Positions 36,525 to 44,882 of a DNA stretch of 64,000 nt are shown here, one piece after another. The position numbers and the translations under genes were made by a program. The stretch comes from UBA6136 sp964386975 (GTDB lineage Bacteria > Pseudomonadota > Gammaproteobacteria > Methylococcales > Methylococcaceae): NCBI GenBank assembly GCA_964386975.1, contig CAYLUS010000001.1, forward strand, positions 62,001-126,000. Reading direction: 5' to 3'. The notes under the pieces were generated by a model that was not told where the DNA came from, did not search any database, and worked only from the letters and a program-made list of their open reading frames with translations. Numbering within the stretch: the stretch's first letter is position 1; every line of letters starts with the position of its first letter.

Positions 36525-37447
36525 GCCCCATCCTCAGCATCGTCACCCCCAGCTTCAATCGCGCCACACTGCTTCCCAGAACCTGGCGCTCGATTGCTTG
36601 CCAGAGTGAAGCGCGGTTCGAATGGATCGTGGTGGATGACGGATCCGACGATGCGACCCCCGAGGTCGTTCAGGGATTTTCCGATCCAAGAATCCGGTTG
36701 ATTCGCCAGAGCAACCTCGGCTGCAACGCTGCACGCATGCGGGGGGAAAAAGAGAGCACGGCGCCCTTTGTGCTTTTTCTGGACAGTGATGACGAGCTGT
36801 ATGAACCCGAAACGCTCAAGCAGATGCTCGATACCCTGAAAGCGGCACCGCCAGGGGTTGGGGTTGTCGCCTTCACGGCCCTCACACCGGAAGGGGGATC
36901 AGGCGCCTCCCGCCTGCAAAGCCCCGAGATGATCCTGCGCTATGAGGATCTCCTTTTTGGGCAGAAGGTCCAAGGCGAGATATTGAGACTGTTTCGGCGG
37001 GAAGCGCTTCTGGGAACGCATTTCCAGACCGACATCCCCGGCTGGGAGGCCCTCCGCTACTTCGAGATTGCCCGACGTTTCCAATTCCTGATAGTCGACC
37101 GGCCCGGCCTGATCTATCACATGAACCATGGAGACAACCTGACCAGCGCCCGGGCGACCCTTCAACGGGCCCCTGGAATGACCAAGGGCTATGCCCTTCT
37201 TTTTAATACTCACGGCGACGGACTGGCAAAAGCGCCTGCCAGAGTCTTAGGCACGCACCTGTTTCATGCGGCCCTGAACTGCGCCATGGCCAATCAAAAG
37301 CAAGAAGCCCTTCGCTACAGTTTCGACGCACTCCGGCACCAAGGCCCAAGAGCCCAGGTTTTCGCGCTCTTGGCCAGCCTTTTTCTTCCTGAGGCTTTCA
37401 GACATTGGCTATTCATCCAGCGATCGAAGGCCCGGGGAGTCCTGTGA
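36521..37447 (+). CDS. Family 2 glycosyltransferase (second paralogue)
   Basis: 308-aa GT2 enzyme, clearly homologous along its full length to the protein at 33978: LSIVTPSFNRATLLPRTW, ARFEWIVVDDGSDDATPEVV, FLDSDDELYEPETL (DSDD at residues 88-91), and the shared IYHMNHGDNLTS motif near residue 205. Identity looks moderate, so the duplication is not recent. It is coupled to cysC upstream (ATGA) and to a GT4 gene downstream (GTGA). Sugar specificity is unknown; divergence from the first copy suggests a different linkage or acceptor. Confidence 0.88.
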   Translation: MSPILSIVTPSFNRATLLPRTWRSIACQSEARFEWIVVDDGSDDATPEVVQGFSDPRIRLIRQSNLGCNAARMRGEKESTAPFVLFLDSDDELYEPETLKQMLDTLKAAPPGVGVVAFTALTPEGGSGASRLQSPEMILRYEDLLFGQKVQGEILRLFRREALLGTHFQTDIPGWEALRYFEIARRFQFLIVDRPGLIYHMNHGDNLTSARATLQRAPGMTKGYALLFNTHGDGLAKAPARVLGTHLFHAALNCAMANQKQEALRYSFDALRHQGPRAQVFALLASLFLPEAFRHWLFIQRSKARGVL

Positions 37448-38583
37448 CCCCTCGCCGTCTCCTCATTATTTCCAGCGGTCTCCCAACAGGAGGTGCTGAG
37501 CTCCGCTTGCTTAGCCTGCTGGAAACGCTGGACCGTGGGCAATTCGAGCCCTGTGTTCTGAGCCTTTTGGATGCGGGCGACATTGGACCTCGCATCCGGC
37601 AACTGGGCATCGCGGTCGAAACGCTGAATCTTGGGGGCATAGCCAGTCTGCCTCGGGCTATCCTCACGCTGGTGTGCCTGCTAAGGGGCTTTCGACCCGA
37701 GCTGATTCAAGGCTGGATGTACCATGCCAACCTCGTTGCGCTGATGGCAGGATTGATCACCCGGGGCTCCTGCCCGGTTTTCTTTGGCATTCGCAACGCG
37801 CTGGGCAACTGGGATCAGGAAAAAACCGCAACCCGCCGGGTAATCCGATTGAATGCCTATTTCTCCCGATTTGCCGCAAACGTGATCTTTCCCGGCAAGG
37901 CCTGCGCCGAACAGCACTGGGCGCTCGGTTTTTCAAAGGCCAACAGCCGCCTGATCGAAAACGGCATCGATTGCCAGCGATTTCAGCCCGACCCGGAGGA
38001 CCGCTGTGCCATTCGAAGCGAATTGGGTCTTGAACCTTCGGACCTGGTGATTGGTTTTGTCGCTCGCTTTCATCCCGTCAAGGACCACGCCAGTTTTCTG
38101 TCGGCTGCAGCCCGGGTGGCCGTCACCCACCCGAACGCCCGATGGCTGCTCTGCGGTCCCGACATTGACCACCAAAACAGCCATCTGGTTGATCTCATCG
38201 ATCAAGCAGGCCTTCGCGACAGCGCCCTCCTTCTGGGAAACCGCAAAGACATGCCTCGCATCTACCGGGCCCTTGATTTACTGGCTCTGACCTCCATCAG
38301 CGAAGCCTCGCCAGGGGCCGTTGCCGAAGCCATGGCGTGCGGAATTCCCTGCCTTGCAACCGAGGTCGGCGGCTGCCCGGAAACCCTGGGTGACACGGGC
38401 TGGCTGGTACCGCCCGGAAACCCGGATGCCATCGCCGAGGGTCTCAACACCGCACTTGCTGGGGGACGGGAACAACTCGAGCGCGAAGGCGCTCGCGCTC
38501 GCGGCCGGGCCCTTGACGCGTTCGACCTCCATTCCATGACGCACCGCTATGAGGATCTGTGGCAATCACACCTCAAGGTCTGA
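37444..38583 (+). CDS. Family 4 glycosyltransferase
   Basis: 379-aa GT-B retaining glycosyltransferase. N-terminal RRLLIISSGLPTGGAELRLLSLLETL, the C-terminal IGFVARFHPVKDHASFLSAAA and the nucleotide-sugar motif SISEASPGAVAEAMACGIPCLATEVGGCPE (E-x7-E, about residues 281-310) are typical. The start is GTG 37444, overlapping the GT2 stop as GTGA; the frame could start 13 codons earlier but the fit is worse. It is the last gene of a run joined by four-base overlaps; a 107-base spacer then precedes asnB. Confidence 0.88.
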   Translation: MTPRRLLIISSGLPTGGAELRLLSLLETLDRGQFEPCVLSLLDAGDIGPRIRQLGIAVETLNLGGIASLPRAILTLVCLLRGFRPELIQGWMYHANLVALMAGLITRGSCPVFFGIRNALGNWDQEKTATRRVIRLNAYFSRFAANVIFPGKACAEQHWALGFSKANSRLIENGIDCQRFQPDPEDRCAIRSELGLEPSDLVIGFVARFHPVKDHASFLSAAARVAVTHPNARWLLCGPDIDHQNSHLVDLIDQAGLRDSALLLGNRKDMPRIYRALDLLALTSISEASPGAVAEAMACGIPCLATEVGGCPETLGDTGWLVPPGNPDAIAEGLNTALAGGREQLEREGARARGRALDAFDLHSMTHRYEDLWQSHLKV

Positions 38584-38690
38584 TGCCGAAAAAAATGGGA
38601 CAATGCGCTTGTGATCCTGACGTGCAGGGCCCTGCCGGTCCTTCCGACCCGTCCGATCCGTTCTAACTGACCTGGAGAGCCAACCGCCTC

Positions 38691-40694
38691 ATGTGTGGAT
38701 TTACCGGATTTCTTGACCGAACCGCCCGGGAACTGCCCGAGGCATTGGAGGAAACCGTCAGACGGATGAACCAAACCCTCTTGCATCGGGGACCTGATGA
38801 TCAGGGAATCTGGACGGATGCATCGCAGGGGATTGCCTTGGCACACCGCCGCCTCTCGATCCTGGATCTCAGCCCGGAGGGTCACCAGCCCATGATGTCG
38901 CGGAGCTCCCGCTATGTCATTGCATTCAATGGGGAGATCTATAACCACCTTGAATTGCGAGCCACGCTGGACACCGAGGGAACATCACCCCTCGTGCACC
39001 CCCTGGCCGACGAGGCGGCCAGAGCACCGGTGCACGGCGCCTGGCGGGGCCGCTCCGATACCGAGACGCTGCTGGCAGCGATTGATGCCTGGGGTATTGG
39101 CGAAACCCTCAAGCGGAGCGTGGGCATGTTTGCCTTCGCCCTCTGGGATCGGCATGATCACCTCCTTTATCTGGCCCGCGACCGTCTGGGCGAGAAACCC
39201 CTCTATTATGGCTGGCAGGGCGATTGCCTGCTGTTCGGCTCCGAACTCAAGGCTCTAAGACAACATCCGGCGTTTCAGGGGCAACTGGATCGGGGCGCGA
39301 TGACCCTGCAGATGCGCCACGGATATGTGCCAACCCCGTACTCAATCTACCAGGGGATCCACAAACTTCCGCCCGGCACGTTCGTGGCACTTGGAGGCCA
39401 TCGTCCGCAGGCTCAGCCGGTCACCTACTGGTCGGCATTGGATACGGCCTTGAAGGGGCAGATGCAACCCTTCCAGGGTTCCGATCAGGAGGCCGTCGAC
39501 GCCCTTGATTCGATGCTTCGAAGGGCTGTTTCAGGACAGATGGTGGCCGATGTCCCGCTGGGGGCCTTTCTCTCGGGCGGCATTGATTCCAGCACGATTG
39601 TCGCCCTGATGCAGGCCCAGTCTGCGCAACCGGTCAAAACCTTCACCATCGGCTTTAACGAAGCGCAGTACAACGAGGCAACCCATGCCAAGGCGGTTGC
39701 CGCGCATTTGGGCACCGACCACACTGAACTGTATGTGACGCCTGAAGAGGCCATGGCGGTCATTCCGGATCTCCCTGCACTCTATGACGAACCGTTTGCC
39801 GATTCTTCTCAGATTCCCACGTTCCTGGTGGCAAAGTTGGCTCGGCAGAACGTCACTGTCAGCCTCTCGGGAGACGGCGGGGATGAACTTTTTGGCGGCT
39901 ACAACCGGTATTTTTGGACCACTCAGTTCTGGCGCAAGATGCGACGGGTGCCCAAGGGGCTTCGCTCCAGCATCGCTGGCCTTCTGACGGTGATCCCCCC
40001 TCACCTTTGGGATGGTCTGTTCAGAACATTCGGCTTTGCCCTGCCAGCCGCCCTTCGCTATGCCTCTCCCGGTGACAAGCTCCATAAGCTCTCGAGCTTT
40101 CTCGGCGCCAGCAATCCTGAAGCCATCTACCTTGATCTTGTCTCTCTCTGGAAAGACCCGCGCCGCTTGAGCCTTGGAACCCCGGAGCCCGCCACGCTCC
40201 TTAATGATCCCCATCAATGGCCGGAACTTCGGGAATTCGAGCACCGCATGATGTATCTCGATACCGTCAGCTACCTGCCTGATGACATCCTCACCAAAGT
40301 CGACCGTGCGGCGATGGGCGTTAGCCTTGAAACCCGAGTACCGCTGCTGGATCACCGCGTGGTTGAACTTGCCTGGCAACTGCCACTGGCGATGAAAATC
40401 CGTAATGGGCAGGGTAAGTGGGCCTTAAGACAAGTCCTGAACCGCTATGTCCCCGAAGCCCTGACCGAGCGTCCAAAAATGGGATTTGGTGTGCCGCTGG
40501 ACCAGTGGCTCAGGGGCCCTTTGAAACCGTGGGCTGAGGCGCTGATCGACAAGCAGCGCCTCAAGTCCGAGGGCTTTCTCAATCCCAATCTGGTCAGGGA
40601 TCGCTGGAATCAGCACCAGTCAGGGCGTCATAACTGGTCCTCTCTTCTGTGGAACGTTCTCATGTTCGAGGCATGGCTCGACAGGTCGCGCTGA
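38691..40694 (+). CDS. asnB: Asparagine synthase-type glutamine amidotransferase
   Basis: 667-aa enzyme with an N-terminal class II amidotransferase domain (nucleophile Cys2 in MCGFTGFLDR, then RGPDDQGIW and FNGEIYNH) and a C-terminal synthetase domain with PP-loop SGGIDSS. An extra stretch of about 25 residues (95-119) lies before RSDTETLL. Position in a glycan operon is significant: relatives such as WbpS of Pseudomonas aeruginosa serotype O6 amidate a HexNAc uronic acid, and this locus has a TviB/WbpO-type dehydrogenase that would make that acid. Amidation of a sugar is therefore as likely as asparagine synthesis. That role is inferred. Confidence 0.88.
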   Translation: MCGFTGFLDRTARELPEALEETVRRMNQTLLHRGPDDQGIWTDASQGIALAHRRLSILDLSPEGHQPMMSRSSRYVIAFNGEIYNHLELRATLDTEGTSPLVHPLADEAARAPVHGAWRGRSDTETLLAAIDAWGIGETLKRSVGMFAFALWDRHDHLLYLARDRLGEKPLYYGWQGDCLLFGSELKALRQHPAFQGQLDRGAMTLQMRHGYVPTPYSIYQGIHKLPPGTFVALGGHRPQAQPVTYWSALDTALKGQMQPFQGSDQEAVDALDSMLRRAVSGQMVADVPLGAFLSGGIDSSTIVALMQAQSAQPVKTFTIGFNEAQYNEATHAKAVAAHLGTDHTELYVTPEEAMAVIPDLPALYDEPFADSSQIPTFLVAKLARQNVTVSLSGDGGDELFGGYNRYFWTTQFWRKMRRVPKGLRSSIAGLLTVIPPHLWDGLFRTFGFALPAALRYASPGDKLHKLSSFLGASNPEAIYLDLVSLWKDPRRLSLGTPEPATLLNDPHQWPELREFEHRMMYLDTVSYLPDDILTKVDRAAMGVSLETRVPLLDHRVVELAWQLPLAMKIRNGQGKWALRQVLNRYVPEALTERPKMGFGVPLDQWLRGPLKPWAEALIDKQRLKSEGFLNPNLVRDRWNQHQSGRHNWSSLLWNVLMFEAWLDRSR

Positions 40695-40709
40695 TCCTGA
40701 GATTACGCC

Positions 40710-41882
40710 ATGGCGATGACTTCCCCTCCTCCAAAGCTCCTTTTTTTCGTGACGGAAGACTGGTACTTTTGCTCGCATCGACTGCCGCTGGCAGAGGCCG
40801 CAAAGGCCAGAGGCTTCGAAGTCGCTCTGGTCACGCGCGTTCAGGCGCATGGCGATGCCATTGAAGCCGCCGGCATCCGCCTGATTCCAATCCCGCTTTC
40901 ACGCGGCGGACGCAACCCGATGACCGAGTGGCTTACGGTCTGGCGCCTGATGCGCATCCTCCGGCACGAGACACCCGACCTCCTTCACAACGTAGCCCTG
41001 AAGCCCGTGCTCTATGGCAGCCTTGCCGCTCGACTCAGCCGGACCCGTGGCGTCATCAATGCATTGGCTGGGCTTGGTCATATCTTTGCCCTCGAAACCC
41101 GGGCCGGACTTCTAAGGCGGCTGGTTACCCTGGCATTTCGATGGCTTCTTAAAGGGCACGGTGCCGTCATCGTCCAGAATCCCGATGACCGCCAACTGCT
41201 GCTTGCATCGGGGGCCGTTCGGGCGGAGGACGTCACCCTCATTCGGGGTTCCGGTGTTGATCTGACGCGTTTCCAACCCTCCCCGGAGACCGAAGGGCCG
41301 GCGCTGGTCCTGTTTGCCGCTCGTCTTCTCTGGGACAAGGGCATTGGTGAATTTGTAGCAGCGGCAGGTCCTTTGAAGGCGCAATTTCCCGGAACCCGCT
41401 TTGTCATCGTCGGTGAGCCTGACCCCGAAAATCACTCATCGCTGGCCCTCTCCCAACTCGAACAATGGCAACGCGAGGGGACAATCGAATACTGGGGAAA
41501 ACGCCATGACATGGATGCGGTTTTTCGGGAATGCCATCTTGTCTGTCTGCCGTCCTATTACGGTGAGGGCGTACCCAAGGTGCTGCTCGAAGCCTGTGCC
41601 GCGGGCCGACCTATCGTGACCACCGACATGCCCGGCTGCCGGGAGGTCGTTACCAGCGGGGACAATGGCCTACTGGTTCCCCCAAGAGATGTATCGCGCC
41701 TGATTGATGCCCTGAGCGAGCTGCTCAGCAACCCGGCGCTTCGGCACCAGATGGGTGCCCGGGGTCGTGCACGAGCAGTGGCCGAATTTGGAGTCGAGCG
41801 TGTCATCGATCAAACCCTGAGCCTTTACCAGAGCCTTCTGGAGCAACGCCGCCCCAAGGCGCCTGAGCATCAAACGTCATGA
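40710..41882 (+). CDS. Family 4 glycosyltransferase (PglA/WbpY-like)
   Basis: 390-aa GT-B enzyme. FFVTEDWYFCSHRLPLAEAAKARGFEVALVTR at the start and DLLHNVALKPVLYGSLAARLS are characteristic of enzymes adding GalNAc or related sugars to lipid-linked acceptors. The C-terminal VCLPSYYGEGVPKVLLEACAAGRPIVTTDMPGCRE motif (about residues 275-310) binds the nucleotide sugar. It follows asnB by 15 bases and overlaps mtnB by four bases (ATGA), linking the glycan genes to methionine salvage. Exact sugar unknown. Confidence 0.88.
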   Translation: MAMTSPPPKLLFFVTEDWYFCSHRLPLAEAAKARGFEVALVTRVQAHGDAIEAAGIRLIPIPLSRGGRNPMTEWLTVWRLMRILRHETPDLLHNVALKPVLYGSLAARLSRTRGVINALAGLGHIFALETRAGLLRRLVTLAFRWLLKGHGAVIVQNPDDRQLLLASGAVRAEDVTLIRGSGVDLTRFQPSPETEGPALVLFAARLLWDKGIGEFVAAAGPLKAQFPGTRFVIVGEPDPENHSSLALSQLEQWQREGTIEYWGKRHDMDAVFRECHLVCLPSYYGEGVPKVLLEACAAGRPIVTTDMPGCREVVTSGDNGLLVPPRDVSRLIDALSELLSNPALRHQMGARGRARAVAEFGVERVIDQTLSLYQSLLEQRRPKAPEHQTS

Positions 41883-42511
41883 TTCAACCAATGAACGCGT
41901 CCGACGAATTCGAATGTCTTGCCGAACAACTGGTTCTCGCCGGTCGCCTGATCGACCAAAAGGGCTGGGTACCTGCGACCAGCGGCAACTTTTCAGCCCG
42001 ACTGGCGGATGGTCGGGTTGCCATTACCGTCTCAGGACGACATAAGGGCCGTTTAACCCCGGACGACATCATGCTGGTGGATGCAGATGGACAATCGCTT
42101 GACGGCAGAACCTCCTCCGCCGAGACACGCCTGCACACGCGACTTTACCAACGCTACCCGGACATTCGCGCCGTCCTTCACCCGCATTCTCCGGGATCGA
42201 CCTTGATCTCAAGACGCTTCAAGGGCAGCCTCGCGCTCTCGGGCTATGAACTGTTAAAGGCCCTTCCGGGAATCACGACCCATATGTCCCAGGTGACAGT
42301 CCCGATCTTCCCGAACGATCAGGATATCGGGCGACTGGCAGAGGGGGTGGATGTCTGGCTTGAAGCGCATCCCAAGACCCCGGGGTACATCATTGAGAGC
42401 CACGGGTTTTACACCTGGGGTGATTCTGTAGAGTCGGCGCTTCGCCATGTCGAAGCGCTGGAGTTTCTGTTCGACATCGAATTCCGTTTAAATGGGAATC
42501 CAACGCCATGA
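41879..42511 (+). CDS. mtnB: Methylthioribulose-1-phosphate dehydratase MtnB
   Basis: 210-aa zinc-dependent class II aldolase-like enzyme of the methionine-salvage pathway, making 2,3-diketo-5-methylthiopentyl-1-phosphate. WVPATSGNFSARL and the zinc ligands HPHSPGST plus the later His in SHGFYTWGDS match MtnB. The start at ATG 41879 overlaps the glycosyltransferase stop (ATGA); a second Met lies four codons in. It is followed by mtnD and mtnC, each with ATGA overlap. mtnA, the isomerase that feeds it, is not in the window. Confidence 0.92.
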   Translation: MIQPMNASDEFECLAEQLVLAGRLIDQKGWVPATSGNFSARLADGRVAITVSGRHKGRLTPDDIMLVDADGQSLDGRTSSAETRLHTRLYQRYPDIRAVLHPHSPGSTLISRRFKGSLALSGYELLKALPGITTHMSQVTVPIFPNDQDIGRLAEGVDVWLEAHPKTPGYIIESHGFYTWGDSVESALRHVEALEFLFDIEFRLNGNPTP

Positions 42512-43068
42512 GTATTTTGACCATTCATGAGGCTGCAAGGCCTGCGCAGTTCGAACGCATTGACGACCCCGCCGTGATCGCCGCTCGCCTTGGCGAGATC
42601 GATGTCCTTTTCGAACGCTGGAACACCAAACTCGAGATTGGCGCCTCGCACACTCAGGCGGAGATCATCGAGGCTTACCGCTCCTCCGTGGACCGGCTGA
42701 TGGACCGCTATGAATTTCAGTCCGTTGACGTCGTCAGTCTCACCCCTGAGCACCCCGACCGGGACGCGCTTCGCGCGAAATTTCTGAGCGAGCATACGCA
42801 CGCCGAATTCGAAGTCCGTTTCTTCATCAGGGGTCAAGGCCTTTTCTTCCTGCATGAGAAGGATCGGGTTTTTGTGGTCCTGTGCGAACAGGGCGACCTG
42901 ATCAGCGTGCCTTCGGGCATGCGGCATTGGTTCGACATGGGACCCCATCCAGACTTTCAATGCATCCGCTTCTTCACCAACCCCGAAGGCTGGGTTGCCC
43001 AATACTCGGGCGATGCCATTGCCGATCGGTTCCCCCCCTTCGAGCAGTATCTTCGAGCAGTCTCATGA
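42508..43068 (+). CDS. mtnD: Acireductone dioxygenase MtnD
   Basis: 186-aa cupin that cleaves acireductone with oxygen; with Fe it gives the methionine precursor 2-keto-4-methylthiobutyrate, with Ni an off-pathway product. Metal ligands are in EHTHAEFEVRFFIRGQGLFFLH (HxH plus Glu) and the later His of MRHWFDMG. VPSGMRHWFDMGPHPDFQCIRFF is strongly conserved. Overlaps mtnB and mtnC by four bases each. Confidence 0.94.
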   Translation: MSILTIHEAARPAQFERIDDPAVIAARLGEIDVLFERWNTKLEIGASHTQAEIIEAYRSSVDRLMDRYEFQSVDVVSLTPEHPDRDALRAKFLSEHTHAEFEVRFFIRGQGLFFLHEKDRVFVVLCEQGDLISVPSGMRHWFDMGPHPDFQCIRFFTNPEGWVAQYSGDAIADRFPPFEQYLRAVS

Positions 43069-43739
43069 TTCGCTGTGTACTGACTGACATTGAAGGCACC
43101 ACCTCCTCCCTTGCCTTCGTTAAGGAGACCTTGTTCCCTTACGCCAGAAGCAAGCTGGCCGATTTTGTCAGAACCCATCGCGAAGAGCCGCAGGTGGCCG
43201 CCATGGTGAATGCCGTTGCAACGGAGGTCGGACGGCCTCTGAGCCTTGAAAAGACCATCGAGCAACTGATTGCATGGATCGATCAGGACCTCAAGATTAC
43301 GCCACTGAAAAATCTGCAGGGCCTGATCTGGGCATCGGGCTATGAAAACGGCGACTTCAAGGGGCATGTTTATGAAGATGCCAGCCGCCAACTCAGACAC
43401 TGGCATCAGCGGGGCCTGAAACTCGCGATCTTCTCCTCAGGCTCTGTCAACGCCCAGAAACTGCTGTTTGCACACAGCGATGCTGGCGACCTGACGCCCC
43501 TGTTCACGGCTTATTTCGATACCACCACCGGCGCAAAGCAGAGCCCTGAGGCCTACGAACGGATCGCGCAGGTCCTCGGAAACCCACCCGGGGAGATCCT
43601 TTTTCTCTCTGACATCGAAGCTGAGCTCGATGCGGCAAGGGCTTCCGGCTTCAAGACCTGCCATCTGATTCGAGATCGTGCCAGCGAGGCGTCAGGACGA
43701 CATCCTGTGGCACATCACTTCGATGAGATCGTCATTTAG
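43065..43739 (+). CDS. mtnC: Enolase-phosphatase E1 (MtnC)
   Basis: 224-aa HAD-superfamily enzyme that enolises and dephosphorylates the diketo intermediate to acireductone. Motif I is CVLTDIEGTTSSLAF (catalytic Asp near residue 7), motif II AIFSSGSVNAQKLLF, and motif III/IV EILFLSDIEAELDAARASGF. The start is ATG 43065, overlapping the mtnD stop. The open frame continues upstream through mtnD but is not E1-like there. It ends the operon: a 314-base spacer follows. Confidence 0.94.
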   Translation: MIRCVLTDIEGTTSSLAFVKETLFPYARSKLADFVRTHREEPQVAAMVNAVATEVGRPLSLEKTIEQLIAWIDQDLKITPLKNLQGLIWASGYENGDFKGHVYEDASRQLRHWHQRGLKLAIFSSGSVNAQKLLFAHSDAGDLTPLFTAYFDTTTGAKQSPEAYERIAQVLGNPPGEILFLSDIEAELDAARASGFKTCHLIRDRASEASGRHPVAHHFDEIVI

Positions 43740-44053
43740 CATCGAGCAAAAGACCATTTCTCCAGACGAAACAGGCTTCTGATCCGGACCGGCCCCATGT
43801 GGTCGGGGTGACCTGTATTAAACAAGCGTTTTACTGGCATGGTATGTGCTAAATCAAATAGGGGCGCGAACGCTTGATCCGGTCAGCGTGGGTCAGTACA
43901 GTGAGGACCTTGCCTTGGGACACCGCTCCCGCCCTTGCATCCAGAAATTCCCCACACACTCCTTCGTTTGTCTTCCACGGAAGCCGGGTGGCGGAGAATT
44001 CCTTGATGCTCATGCGCTAACACGATGTCAGAGAATACGAGACCGTTTTGCCT
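43740..44053. other. 314-base non-coding spacer between mtnC and the MepK-like gene
   Basis: No convincing gene. A short GC-rich inverted repeat (CCCC and GGGG around 43793-43808) follows mtnC but lacks a T-run. The only AT-rich patch, about 43815-43860, contains TTTTACT and TGGTATG elements that could be a weak promoter for the downstream gene. An open frame from 43846 runs into the next gene out of phase and has no recognisable features. Confidence 0.5.
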
Positions 44054-44644
44054 ATGAGCCAAAAGACACAGAATTGTGGGCGCACCCGCGTCACTTCACC
44101 GGCCACGCTTTCTCGCCGGTCATTCCTGACCCGCTCCGCCACGGCCGCCGCAGGCTCGCTGCTCCTGCCCTCAGCCAAGTCGGTCGCCAGCATCCTCTCC
44201 AGCGAAAGAACGCTTCACTTTCACAACGTCAACACGGACGAGGAACTGACGCTCAGGTGCTGTCCTGAAAAGGAATATGACCGCGACACCCGGATCCGCT
44301 TCAGCAGCCTCCTTCGCGACCACCATGCCGATGAAGTCCGGGAGATGGACCCGGGGCTGATTGATATCTTTTTTGCGCTCACTGCGTTTACAGGCGCCAG
44401 AGGCAGCTTCAAGATCCTGTCAGGCTATCGCTCACCGGAGACCAACAGCTGGCTTAAAAGCTTTCACCGTGGCGTCGCTGAACACAGCATGCACATTGAA
44501 GGGCGTGCCGTGGATATCCGCATGGACGATGTCAGCGTTCGGGAAATTCGAGCAGCCGGACTGGCCTTGGCCATGGGCGGCGTCGGCTACTACCCGCGCT
44601 CGAACTTCGTCCACCTGGACACCGGCAATATTCGGACCTGGTAA
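44054..44644 (+). CDS. mepK: Tat-exported MepK/YcbK-like murein endopeptidase
   Basis: 196-aa protein of the DUF882/peptidase M15 family, like E. coli MepK which cuts meso-DAP crosslinks in murein. A twin-arginine signal SRRSFLTRSATAAAGSLLLPSA is near residues 20-41. The zinc-site motifs are HSMHIEGRAVDIRM (HxxxxxxxD) and the later NFVHLD; GYRSPETNSWL precedes them. The start was placed at ATG 44054; a TTG two codons upstream is less likely. It is convergent with an LdtD-like L,D-transpeptidase, the same pair of functions that are neighbours in E. coli (ycbB-ycbK). Confidence 0.88.
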   Translation: MSQKTQNCGRTRVTSPATLSRRSFLTRSATAAAGSLLLPSAKSVASILSSERTLHFHNVNTDEELTLRCCPEKEYDRDTRIRFSSLLRDHHADEVREMDPGLIDIFFALTAFTGARGSFKILSGYRSPETNSWLKSFHRGVAEHSMHIEGRAVDIRMDDVSVREIRAAGLALAMGGVGYYPRSNFVHLDTGNIRTW

Positions 44645-44654
44645 GGCCTGCACG

Positions 44655-44873
44655 ATGAACATTGACGACGACGGCAACATGGAACTCTCCGCCGAGGAGA
44701 ACCAGCGCCTCATGGACCAGCTTGAAATTGCCCCCGAGGATTATGAGGATCCACCGGTGGAAATCGAGTGCACGAGCATGGAAGATCATGCCGCCACATT
44801 CAAGGCCGTCAACACTCGAACTGGAAAATCGATCGTTCTGGTGTTCGATCTCCTCGAGAATCCTTCTCGCTAA
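44655..44873 (+). CDS. Small acidic protein of unknown function
   Basis: 72-aa predicted protein that I do not recognise. It starts at ATG 44655 with AAGG eight bases upstream, ten bases after the MepK-like stop, so it is probably cotranslated. The sequence is strongly acidic (MNIDDDGNMELSAEEN..., PEDYEDPPVEIE) with a C-terminal part that looks like a small beta sheet (SIVLVFDLLE). No signal peptide or membrane segment. It ends nine bases before the convergent ldtD stop. The good ribosome-binding site supports a real gene. Confidence 0.6.
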   Translation: MNIDDDGNMELSAEENQRLMDQLEIAPEDYEDPPVEIECTSMEDHAATFKAVNTRTGKSIVLVFDLLENPSR

Positions 44874-44882
44874 CCCGCCCCC

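Noticed and set aside
43846..44268. Open frame of 140 codons upstream of the MepK-like gene
   Set aside because: Runs into the mepK frame out of phase, no ribosome-binding site and no recognisable motif.
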